DNA from: Carya illinoinensis
Lineage: Eukaryota; Streptophyta; Magnoliopsida; Fagales; Juglandaceae
Direction: 5' to 3'
Assembly: GCF_018687715.1 (NCBI RefSeq)
Contig: NC_056766.1
Location: forward strand, 8,855,501-8,919,500
DNA length: 64,000 bases
Within the stretch, counting starts at the first letter, position 1, and every line of letters starts with the position of its first letter. Positions 22,426 through 33,145 of this stretch are shown here, one piece after another. Below the pieces are notes generated by a model. That model made no database searches. It saw only the letters and a program-made list of their open reading frames with translations, and had not been told where the DNA came from. Made by a program: the position numbers and the translations under genes.

Positions 22426-25400
22426 TGTAACAACCTGCTTCTACTTTCTTTTATAGTTACGAGCCTTGTTCTGCATACCGAGCATTGATGGTGTGTTTTT
22501 AAAGATATCAAGTAATTTTTAAAACAAGTCCACTATTTTAAAACTTACGAATATTTTAATTGTCCTGTAAATATTTATATAGGATATTTTCAATGTTATT
22601 GGACTAAGCTTGATTTTAAATAACACAATTATAATATTTTTGAAGAGTTTCAAAAATGTTATAATTGTGGAAAATTATTTAATTTAAATGATTTTAGCCA
22701 TTTAAAAATATTACAAGATTTAAATTATGTTGAAAACTCTAGATTAATTTAAATGGTTTTATTCTCATCAAGTAATTACAAAGACTTCATCATTTTATCA
22801 ATTATGAAAGAATATTATTTTCTGAACTTTAGTTTATAAAATAATATTCTATTTTAATTCCTCTTAGTGTTTTCAATTAAATTAATGTTTACACATTTTC
22901 AAATCAGTATTTAAATCATCACGTTTAGATCGTTCTGAAGATCCCAAGACAAAAGACTTGGATTAAATACCCAAGCCCCTAGCTTTTTTCCCTCATTTCC
23001 TCTCTTTCCCTCTCTCTTCTCCCTTTCTCCCAACTCAACAGAAGCCTCTCTGTCCCTCTACCTTGGCCTTCTCTCCCCCAGCCCAGCGTCGCCGCACGCC
23101 GTCCAACTTTACCACCACCATCAGTGTGTTTCCCTCATGCCGGTGAATCCAACCTCACTGGTGGTGAGTCCCACAGCAACCCCTCTCTCTCTTCTCCTTC
23201 CTCCAACCAAAATGGGTTTCACCTATTTCTACCCACCGTAGCACTGCCATAATTGGCCATTACGACCTCCGACCACCACCAACAGCTTCACCACTTTACC
23301 AGCTCCACCTCCATGGCCTTCCTTTCCCCCAACTCTCTCCCTCTCCATTGGGTTCACCTCACTCACGCACACACATCATGCATGGATTCACCATACCCAT
23401 GCCGCCGTACACGGTAACCCAAGTTGCCAGCCACCACCCACAGCCTCCCTTAACCACCATGGCTCCTCCTTGCCAGCCAAGCTATCCACCTTTCTCATGC
23501 TCTCTCACACACTGACGGCCTCCCCTCCACCTCGATGCCAAATCTGCGGCCTCTAGCCACCGTACAACCACCACCTCGCCACCATAGCTCGACCGCACCT
23601 CTCTCAAGCTCCTTCAGGCCTAGCCAAGTTCCCTTATCTCTCCCTCTCTATTTCCCTTGGTTGAGACCCATGGCCCAAACTCCATGAGCCACCGTGCCTC
23701 CACCGTGTGCCACCTCGACACCACCACGAGGCCACCACTCTAGGACCACGACCAAACCTTTCCTCGCTTAGATCCACACCTATAGCCACCTCTAATAGCC
23801 TAAACAGCCACCGTATGTGGTTTAACCACCATGTACGACTCTTTCGACACCTTTGAAAGTGACGGGCAGTGAGCAATGCATAGGTTATCCCTTCGATGGA
23901 CCGTTAGTTGGTTGGTTGGATTACAGACTGTGTTGTTAGTATTGTGGAGTTCGATTGTGAAATGTGGCTGTGTAGTGAAGTATTGGGCGTAATTGTGTAG
24001 TGTGTTGTAGTAGTGTTGTGTTGTGGTGTGGCGTAGTATGAAGGGAGTACATGTGGTGTGTACTCTATCACCATGTGGCGTGTATCATAATGGTGCATGG
24101 CGTAGTGTGGATGAAAGAGAGGTCATGTGGAGTGTACTCTGTGTGGTGTTGTGATGCACCGGATGGCGTGTCACAAAGGTTTTGATGGCGCAGTTGAGGA
24201 GCATAGAACGTGTTGTGTAGTGTTTGGAGCTGTGGAACAGTATCTCAGAATAGTTGTGACGTAACCCTGTCCTAATGACGGGTGTCACAATGTAGCTTGA
24301 GGTTAGGCTCAAGCTACATGACGAGATTAAGGCATAGAATGAATGAGTCTTGTCATGTAAGTATTGGGATGAACTTATAAAGGGGCCGGAAAGTAGGAAG
24401 GTCCTGTGGACTGGGTTTGAATAGAAATTTGTATCAGAGTATGGAACTTGTTTATACAAGCGGGTGTCCAACAGACTATAAGTTAATCTTAGGTGATAAA
24501 AGGTAAGGTACATGTGCATCTGGTGAGACACGTGTACCAGATGGATTTACCATATATAATGGGTAATCCATCCTAAGCATGGTTGCACAATGTTTAAGCC
24601 TTAGAGTTGGCTTAAAGTCATGTGGCATGTATGGATAGGAATAAGGATTGAGTATGGGCTAGGATACATGAAGGTAGTAATGGATATGTTGTCTAGGATT
24701 GAGATGCCTGACTTAGTTAGACTGAGTCATGCCTCAGAATGTGCTTAATAGGATAGTAAGACGAAGGTCTTAGTGTCTTAACTCTAAGGTGAAACATGGA
24801 GGTTCACTTTAAAGGATAAAATCTCAAAATAGAATGTTAAATTCGGAAAAGGTGACCCAAGTGGGTCCCAAAAAGAGGAAACGTGGTAAGGAAGACATAA
24901 AAGATGGAGGTAGTAATTGTAAATGGACTCAGAAGGTTTTAGCATAGTAAATGGTACGTAAGAATATAGGGATTGATGGATAGCATTCCAAGTTAAGTGT
25001 AGTTCTATTTCTAGTATAATTGCTTATGTACTAGATAGAGAATGATGTTGAGATTATGTGTGCATGTAGGTTGCCATCTAATAAGCACATGAATAGACTG
25101 TATGAAATGAGTATGGGATGGAGTCCAGGTAAGTCTTACGTTCATACTCTTCTAGAGTTTTCTAAATAAATGAAAATGAAAATGAAATGATTTTTCTTTA
25201 TGATACTTTACGAAACGATACGAAACATGTTTTACGAAAGAACGCTAAGTATAAGTTTTCAAGTATAAGTATGTAAGGGCCCACCTTGGCAACCCTTTTT
25301 TATGCACCCCAAGTATGTAAGTGTATGCATGTGAATGGATGGTATACGTAGTAAGTACTGGATGTATTTTCACGAAATGAAATGTGAGGCTAATGCCTCA

Positions 25401-26396
25401 TGTTTTAAGCGATGCTTTGAAGGACGCAAAGAAAGTTTTTTAAAAGGCCCCTACGAAAGATGATGATTTAAACGATGCCATGAACTGATGTTTTAAATGA
25501 TGCCATGAAAGATGATGTTTAAGCTCATGCTTCTAAATAAATTTTATGAATGAACAGATTGAAGGACTGAAAGAAATGAAAAGAACTTAAAGAACTGAAA
25601 TGAATGAAAGGACTAAATGCTTTAATATATGAAAATAAGTAACGGCTACATGAATGAACGGATAAAGGTACCAAAGGATTAGATTGGACAGATTGCAATG
25701 TCTAGTAAGTATTACTGGTAGTGCACCCAGTGCTAGACCCTAACGGAATGGATTCCTAACCCGTGGCCACCGGCGGAATCAAGCTCTAAAAGACCTCTAA
25801 CCCTTACACATGAGGCGTAACAGTGTGCAATGACCAATGAAAGTGATAAGAAAGAATATATGCATGTTAAGAAAGAATGTATGTATGCTAAGACTCTTTA
25901 AGAAATAAAGGCAACAAGGCGTGGGGAACCGTTTTACATAAAAAAAAAAAAAACTTATTTTAAAGAAAAACCCCACCTCATAATGTTTTAAACGAATGAA
26001 TGTCTATATATGATATGTATGGAATGATGACTGCATAACTAAAAGCCTATGTTATTATATTTTAACTGTATGAAATAATGCTTACGAGTCATTGACTCAT
26101 TTTAGTTTTTATGCGTGCCCTCCCAGGTACAAGATGAGCACGACACATCAAGACGGACACAGCCCAAGAGGAAGATCACAGAAGCCTAGGCATAACATTT
26201 TGTGTGAAAGACTTTAATTATAAAATTTAATGTTTTCCACTGTAACCTTTTAAATTAAGAAACACGTTATATTTATAAACATGGAGTCTTTCGTATCCTG
26301 GCATGGAAGGAAAAGAAATTTCAAAACAAATAGTAACTCCAGTCTCTTTTCATAAAACCATTTTCTTAATGACCCACCACAAGGACATGCATTACA
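22426..26396 (+). mobile_element. Long-LTR-like non-coding element, copy B (3,971 bp, complete)
   Basis: It starts TGTAACAACCTGC and ends GACATGCATTACA, so it has TG...CA ends with a TGTAA/TTACA inversion. It is flanked by an exact 5-bp duplication CTAAT (22421-22425 and 26397-26401). The edges are AT-rich and a GC-rich pyrimidine-biased core lies near 22950-23870. It is co-linear with copy A (opposite strand) and, in its last 1.4 kb, with copy C at 52921-54311. I see no gag, pol or transposase. Solo LTR of a long-LTR retrotransposon is the best explanation; a large retrotransposon derivative is the alternative. It landed inside a Copia internal region just beside that element's primer-binding site. 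Confidence 0.85.
22624..22669 (+). other. 46-nt hairpin near the 5' end of element B
   Basis: Arms of 21 nt (from CACAATTATAATATTTTTG to ...GTTATAATTGTG) pair with one G.T wobble around a 4-nt loop GAGT. The matching place in copy A (about 8962-9007) keeps a 14-bp or longer stem although the sequence has diverged. Confidence 0.75.
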
Positions 26397-26714
26397 CTAA
26401 TGCTCTGATAACACATGTTAAATATTTTAACATGAATATTAATTATCAGATCTTTGACTTTCTTTGATCCATGATAATAAATAATAATAGTTAGAAAACA
26501 TACCATCCTCTATTATAGTTTGATAATGAATCTAACCTGACTATGAAAGAATGATTACCTTAGTAACTTTATCCCAAATGTCTCACGATAGCTAGAGCAC
26601 AATAATATTGTAGGTGAGAGAACCCTTTAATCTCTCAATGCTATTTATAAATTTATAGCCGTCATAAAATGTATAAACTTTGTTTTCCACTTTGATTAGA
26701 TATAGAGGTATTCT

Positions 26715-27986
26715 TTTTTTTTTTTTAAATGACTTAATTTCATTCACTGAAATTGAAGTTACATATATGACTAATCAATACAAGAAAATCCAGATTATCA
26801 GCCAAACTACACATCTGTTAGGGGTTCCCTCGCTAATAAATTTCTTTGTGACAGACATTGTCTAAATTTCTATACCTTCTCTCCTGACAATAGTTATGAG
26901 AGAAAGCGCTCTGTTAAAGCAGAGTTAAACGACCTTTCTTCCAAAGAAGAGAAGTACACCCACGCTCCATTCTCCCAAGGAGGAGGAGTACAACCACACT
27001 CTCTCCTCCCAAGGAGAAAGAGTACAAACACCTACCTTCCTCCAAATGAGGAGTAGGACTAACACCCACCTTCCTCCAAAAGAGGAGTAGGACACTAACC
27101 TATTTCTTTTTTATTTATAAAAACTAAATTAAACCAACAATTGCAAATACAAAAAAAAATAAATAAAAACTGGCTATGGGCTGTAAGAACAAATGGACCC
27201 AACCTGAGACAAAAGGCCCAACTTGTGTGCTTGTGGGGGCCCAACCCGTTAGGGTTTCCAAAACTTCCTTCTGCCGCCGCCACCCATATTTTCTCTTTTC
27301 TTCCTCTGCATCTTCCCCCGCTGAGTCCCCTGCACCAACGCACGAGTAAGGGACTCCTCACAAAGTTCACTGAAGTTTCACCCCGGCCCTCGCCCTCATG
27401 CCGCCGTCTCTTGCCCAGCCTTACCCCAGTCCGGCATACGTGCATAGCATGCTTCGGAAATCATCGAAAAATAGTCCGGCGTAGCATGCTTCGGTTGGAG
27501 TTCTTCACAGTCCACTCACAAGCGACTTCAAAAATCATGGTCCACCCGCAAGAGACTTCGGATTGACTGGTAGCATGCTTCGAAATGGCTGGTAGCAGGC
27601 TACGGTTTTGCTAGGTCAATCTGCTCATGCCGCCTATCTCAACCATCTCGGACGTGAACAACCTTCTATTTTTCAAGATGAGAACAGAGCTCACGAGCTC
27701 ATGCTGATACCCAGCTTCGGAGGCCAAACAAACACCAACACAGAAACACCACCCTAGAGTAGAGGTGGTCACTAGAACCTCTACGTGAGAGATACACCAA
27801 AAAAGCCCTTAAGCCACCATTAAAATAGCCACCTCAAGCCTTATTATTAGTACTTAACCGACCTAAACAAAGACAAGAGTAACCAGAGAGATGGGAGGGA
27901 GGGGGAGCCAAGTCTCCCACCTCCCTCTTGGGAGGACTATCGGCTTTGTTCTCTAGAGAGAGAGAGAGCAAGAGAGAAATGCAACT
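26715..27986 (-). mobile_element. Non-autonomous LINE-like element, copy 2 (1,272 bp)
   Basis: It is bounded by a perfect 19-bp direct repeat TTAGATATAGAGGTATTCT (26696-26714 and 27987-28005), and the A-tail appears as T's from 26715. So insertion was by target-primed reverse transcription on the minus strand. The 5' leader (CTCTCTCTAGAG, CCTCCCAAGAGGGAGG) resembles copy 1 at 10353. Inside are several TAGCATGCTTCGG words (near 27440-27600) and the 34-bp array at 26924-27093. No RT domain is present. A 141-residue open frame on the plus strand (27141-27566) is not supported. Confidence 0.85.
26924..27093 (-). repeat. Array of five exact-length 34-bp units, each a small hairpin
   Basis: Units lie at 26924-26957, 26958-26991, 26992-27025, 27026-27059 and 27060-27093, with no gaps. 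On the minus strand each starts GTACT or GTCCT and contains a dyad such as CTCCTCTTTTGGAGG or CTTCTTTGGAAG. Sequences differ at many positions while length and dyad are kept. It lies in the 3' part of the LINE-like element. Confidence 0.9.
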
Positions 27987-28059
27987 TTAGATATAGAGGT
28001 ATTCTAGTCTCACTATGACTCATTAAATTAAGCGATAAGATTGAGCTAATCTAAACCCA

Positions 28060-28474
28060 CTAGATATAGGTGTGTAGGACATAGAGTTTAAATAAAACAC
28101 TTACACTCTGAGCTGCATTTAATGTGACTGATCTCATGGGGGATACAATCCTAACTTGACTTTCTCCCATTAATGCATCAGGACTGGAGAGAACCATCGG
28201 TTGAATTCCCTTATTTTGGGCCTCCTTTACCATTCTAGTTACAATTGTTGATATCATCTCTAGACCAAGTGTCTAGGTTTGTCTCAGGCTTAGTCCACCA
28301 TTTTCCTACGGCATACCACACATATTCATCTAGAGATTGGAGAAAGGTCCTTATTCAAACATTCCAATAAGTGTAGTTGTCCTCATGAAAATATGGAGGG
28401 GCTAATAATGATGACGACATGATCTACAGGGATACAGATCACACACGAATGAGTAAACCACATTCTGATGCCAA
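28060..28474 (-). pseudogene. Copia gag N-terminal fragment with adjacent primer-binding-like site
   Basis: From an ATG at 28420 the minus strand reads MSSSLLAPPYFHEDNYTYW, then after one stop IRTFLQSLDEYVWYAVG and a following W..P stretch. This matches the start of a common plant Copia gag. A degenerate primer site (TGGCATCAGAATG, expected TGGTATCAGAGC) lies at about 28462-28474, just upstream, as it should in an LTR element. Past about 28260 the reading no longer resembles gag, so the fragment is joined to something else. It is inactive. Confidence 0.65.
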
Positions 28475-29220
28475 TTAAAATTACCCAAATACCCATATAC
28501 AACAAAACTTCTAAATATCTACCAATTCTATCAATTAATTAGTTAACCAATATTCATGCAATTATTCAACAAGAACAATATTAACATAAAATAAATCAAT
28601 TGCATAACACATAATTTAGTGATGAAAGAAAACCTTTTAAAGAACTCTTTAAAGATAACACCCTACGGGGGAGCCTACCCAGCCTACCGTTTGTCTCTAC
28701 CACAGTAGCAACAGAGTCTCTGACTATATTTAAATATTGACTTCTCTACCGAAACTGAACTTTAGTGGCTGAAACAATCACACTATCTGAATCTCGGATC
28801 ATGATCACACTTTTTGAGTGAAACAATATAAAAATTATCAAGAGAATTTTCTTACCAAAATAAGCATTGGAAAGTGCTCTAAAAAATCTTCAAAATTGAA
28901 TCTCTGTTGCTCCGAATTAGTAGGACAGTTTAAATATATTTCTAGAAGTAATTTCTAAGTCCCAGTGAAATTTTTCCGACGGTTTGAATATGTTGTGATA
29001 GTTTTACTAATAGTTTGTTAACTGCAAGAAACTATCTCCACAGACTTGTAGCCGTTTCAAATTTAAACTCTTCAATGGATAAGAAAAGAACCTTGGGATT
29101 TGGAATTACATGTTTTGACTTAGCTAAAATACTTAATTATAAACTCCAAACAAAGTCAAAATACTTTACATTCAATAACTCACAAAATTTAAACTCATGA
29201 CAATGTCTATTATCTTATTA
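28475..29220 (-). repeat. Copia LTR copy, paired with 57500-58155
   Basis: This stretch and 57500-58155 are the same sequence in the same orientation with moderate divergence (shared words include TCAATTAATTAGTTAA, CTTCTCTACC/CTTCTCTACT and AGAAAGTGCTCT-like words). It abuts the primer-binding-like site at 28462-28474, so it is probably the LTR of the gag fragment next to it. The LINE at 29222 cuts its right side, and it may continue past 34679. Confidence 0.6.
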
Positions 29221-29368
29221 ACCCCCCCCCCCCTTTTGATGTGGTTACAAATCATCCACCCGAGGGTTTACATAAAGTCAAGAAATAATACCAAAACCCA
29301 GGTGATCAACAAAATTACCAACCTAATAAAATTAACAGTACTTACAATGAAAAAGGGAACAAAATAAA

Positions 29369-32300
29369 TTATAACCCTAAACAAGGAAGTCCCCAAAAAT
29401 CCGTATGTAATAAGACTCGAAGAATTCCCCTACCAAGGTCAGAACCTATAAAATACTTACACCGATTATAAGCACCTTCTTTAGCAAGATAATCTGCAAC
29501 CATGTTGGTTTCTCTGAAAATATGACCAATGGAGCAATTTAAGTAAGAAAACAAACTATTTATATCACCCCAATAGTCCCACAAATACCATAAGTTGCAT
29601 TTACCGGTCTCGATCCATCTCATAATAACTTTAGAGTCTAACTCCACCATTATGTCTCGAATATCCAATTGTTGTGCTAAATTTAAACCATCAAGTAAAG
29701 TCCTCCCTTCAGCCACATTGTGGGAAACCTACCCATAGTGAGCTGCAAATCCCTCAATCACTTGGCCACAATAATCTCTCAAGCCAGGATTTTCGTGAGA
29801 GCTTCCATTGACTTTAAGTTTATAATTACCTCTACTTGGCTTTATCCAAGCCACAACTTTCATATTTTTATTAACAACTTGAGAGATCAGACAATTTAGA
29901 TCATATAAAACTTATCAAACTTACGATGCGGGGAAAAAATATCTATTAACATCAACTTAATCCACCGCACCACTCCTTTCCAATCAATTTTTTTTCCCTT
30001 CCATTTTATCATCACACCGTGCTTTACACAATGCACATGTGATAATGATAGGCAAAATTCCACGAAAATATCCTTCTTAAGAAGATGCCGATGCACGAAG
30101 CCACATAACATTTATAACAACATGCCATCTTCAGAGTTGAGGCAGTTGAACACCCAAAATACCTGCAAAATAATTCCAAACCCTAACAGCCAAGTCACCA
30201 CTACAAAGAATGTGGTCAATAGATTCTTATTGTGGTAATACACAACAATGACACTTTGATACTAGAGAAATGCCTAGCTTAACAAGGATATCATCCATAG
30301 GTAACACTTATTTTTGAGCACGCCAACTAACAAATGACATTTTCTTGGGAGCAAATTTATGCCAAAGCCATAAATTTAGTAGAGAAACTTCCATCTGGAT
30401 TAGTCTGCCAAATACGCACATCAGTGCCACTTGTTATCTAAACCGACGAAGCAATTATTTTCTCAACCATCTCTTTCGACACCAACGTACATAATTTAGA
30501 AACATCCCAACTGAATTAGTTAGGATTCCAGCTACTAATAAATCTTCATCTCCACTAATATCTTCCAAATTTGCAATGACTCCATCCCCAAGCCAGATGT
30601 CAAACCAAAAATTGCATTCACCATTTCTAAGCAAGATTCTTGAATTGTTTATCACTATCGGCATCACTGACATAATGCCTTTCCAAAATCTTGAGCTTGC
30701 GGAATTAGAAAGAATTGTAGGGCGCTTCTCACCCACATATTTAGGCTTAAGATTCTGAATGCCCAAGCTCCTTTCCTCAACCGGCAAGCATATATTTTTC
30801 CAAGACACCCATTTTCTTTTCTTTTTATCATCAGTCGAGCTCCAGAGAAAATTAGAGAAAATACTCTTAAGAGCTTTGAAGATACCCTTATTACATTCAT
30901 AACAGATAAAACATGAATTGGCATGCTAGATAAAATATGTTTGAGAAGCGTAATTTTACCCCCAAAGGATAGAATGTTACTCTTCCAACTAGCCTTTTTT
31001 CTTTTCTTTTTTTTGAATCTTCAACAACAAAGGGTCAAATAATTTGATTGTAATCCATCCCACATGCAACAGAACAACAAGATAATTACACGACCATTTA
31101 CCATCCATAAACCCCATTATCCTCAATATCTCTAATTTCCTAGCAAGCAGAAATTTAGAGGAGAAAAAGATAGAGGACTTAGCCAGACTAACTAGTTGCC
31201 CTGACATAGATTGATATGCATGTAAAGTCTTCATAATCGGCACTAGAGATCTTTTACCGCCATTTGAAAAAATCAATACATCATCAGCATAAAGCAAATG
31301 AGAAATCAAAGTACCTCCATTAGCATTAAAAGGCTTGACTTTCTCCTTTTGAAAATCATCATTAACCATCTGAGAAAGAAGCTCTTGTGATAAAATGAAA
31401 AGATATGGCGAAAGAGGATCTCCTTGTCTAATGCCACAAGAAGGTTTGAAAAAGCCCTTCATCGAACCATTAAGCATAACGGAACACATAGGAGAAGAAA
31501 TACAATTAAAGATTAGGCCCTTCAAATGATCTGAAAAGCCAATCACTTCATTACTTTCATAAAAAAACTCAATTTCACCCTGTCATACGCCTTTGCCATA
31601 TCAATTTTAATCATGGTATTGTCACCTCTCACTTTCATGTTATACTATGAATCATTTCTTGAGCAATAGAAATATTATCAAAAGGTTCATTGATAATATC
31701 CTAGGCATGATGAAAAAACTTGCAAAAACACCATCAGGCCCCGAACTACTATCTTGCGGAATCAACCATAGAGCCTCCTTAATTTCTATCATCTAAGGGA
31801 CTCTGCATAGCAATCGATTATCGACCTCAGAAATAATAGAAGTTAAAAGGTTCATACCAGGATCCTCTAGGAAAACAGTCAACGTCAATAACTGCTGTTG
31901 GAAAAAATCTACTACCCCCTCAAGGACTGCTTCACCTGATTCAATAATGCAGCCGTCTTCAAGAGTCAGATTCTTCAATGCTTTAAATTTCTTTTTGCAT
32001 CTATGAGAAGCATTGAAGAAAGCTGTTTTTTCATCCCCTTCACAAATCCACTTAATTCTTGATTTTTAACACCTCATAGTCTCCTCTCTATGCAAATATT
32101 GAATATGCTTTTGCTTGCATCTCAATTTCCATATCCTGTGAATAGTTTTGCTAAACATTATTTTCTAGTTCCAAAAGTTCCTCTTCAATGACTTTAAGAT
32201 CCACATCCACTCTACTGAAGACCTCCATATTCCACTTCATCAATACTTGTTTCAATTTCTTTAACTTGCCACTGAATTTCACCATCAGACACCCTTGAAT

Positions 32301-33000
32301 ATCCTATTTCTAGCAATCATGCACCATAGCTAGGAAATCATCATGATAGCACCACATTCTTTGAAAACAAAAAGGCTTAGGACCAACACGACTGTCATGC
32401 AATAGATAACTAACCATTGGACAATGATAAGACGACGTGCAAGGAAGATACTCCATACGACCATTAGGGAAAGTCGATACGAAAATTGTGTTCACCAGTA
32501 CTCTATCAAGTCGAGCTCAGATTCTTCCACCCCCTAACCTCCCATTACACCAAGAAAACCAATTGCCAGAATAAGGAATATCAACCAAACCACAAGCTTG
32601 AATACAATTATTAAATTCATCACGACCTCGGGAAGAATGACAATTACCACCAATCTTCTCTCCTTTAGACTGAATAATATTAAAATCACCTCCAAGAAAC
32701 CACAGTAAGCCACCAACATCAATATCCTTAAGATAATTCCAAAGAGTACTTTGATGTTCTTGAAAACAACTGGTGTAAATAAAAGTAGTAAAAACTCGAG
32801 AATTACCATGGGAAAACTAGCTTGAGAAAGCTTGAGCCATCACCAAGTGCAGTTGGAAGTCAATTCCATCTGCCCAGAACAACCAAACTGTACTGCCCAC
32901 TTCCACATTATTACAAAAATTAGGAAGATGTAACCACCATGCCCAATGGGCACACTTATTGATTGAAAGAAAATGTTCTCAAATTGCTACAACCATGGAC
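29369..33000 (-). pseudogene. LINE ORF2 (endonuclease, RT, RNase H), broken
   Basis: Endonuclease residues appear in shifting frames at 32310-32810 (GNWFSWCNGRLGGGR and a DEFNNCI stretch). RT follows at 30989-31546 with CGIRQGDPLSPYLFILSQE and the YADD box in SHLLYADDVLIF. The zf-RVT region is at 30455-30924 (MSWKNICLPVEERSLGI, FWFDIWLGDG). RNase H is at 29369-29716 (VELDSKVIMRWIE, FRETNMVADYLAKEG). Numerous stops and frameshifts separate the pieces. Order and spacing are those of one element. Confidence 0.85.
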
Positions 33001-33145
33001 ATTATTTGTTAAGAATATGTGGCAAACTTGCCTTCGACGAACAAATCCCTCTAATATTTCAAACAAGAATATTCATCAATTAATCATGTTTATTGGAACG
33101 CGTTGTCCATTCAAGAACAACAATAGGTTTCTTCGTTTTTCAACC

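Larger units (their letters stand above)
26402..28081 (-). repeat. Copia LTR (minus strand) with primer-binding-like site, split by a LINE-like insert
   Basis: On the minus strand, TTATCAGAGC at 26402-26411 matches most of the plant initiator-Met tRNA primer site (TGGTATCAGAGC). It is preceded by AACATG, consistent with the LTR end. The minus strand also has a TATA-like CTATAAATTTATAAATA near 26641-26660. The LTR would start near 28081 as TGTCCTACACACC. Excluding the insert at 26715-27986, it is about 0.4 kb. Boundaries are approximate; the class is inferred from the primer site and TATA layout. Confidence 0.5.

Noticed and set aside
24085..24531. 148-residue minus-strand open frame in element B
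   Set aside because: It covers the region equivalent to the plus-strand frames of A, but the two peptides do not stay aligned; stops occur in A. Treated as chance in a non-coding LTR.
26924..27093. CRISPR-like array of equal-length units
   Set aside because: The units are contiguous, diverged and lack distinct spacers; the DNA is plant nuclear and the array lies inside a LINE-like element.
27141..27566. 141-residue plus-strand open frame
   Set aside because: It lies inside the minus-strand LINE-like element and is Pro/Ser/Leu-rich without a domain.
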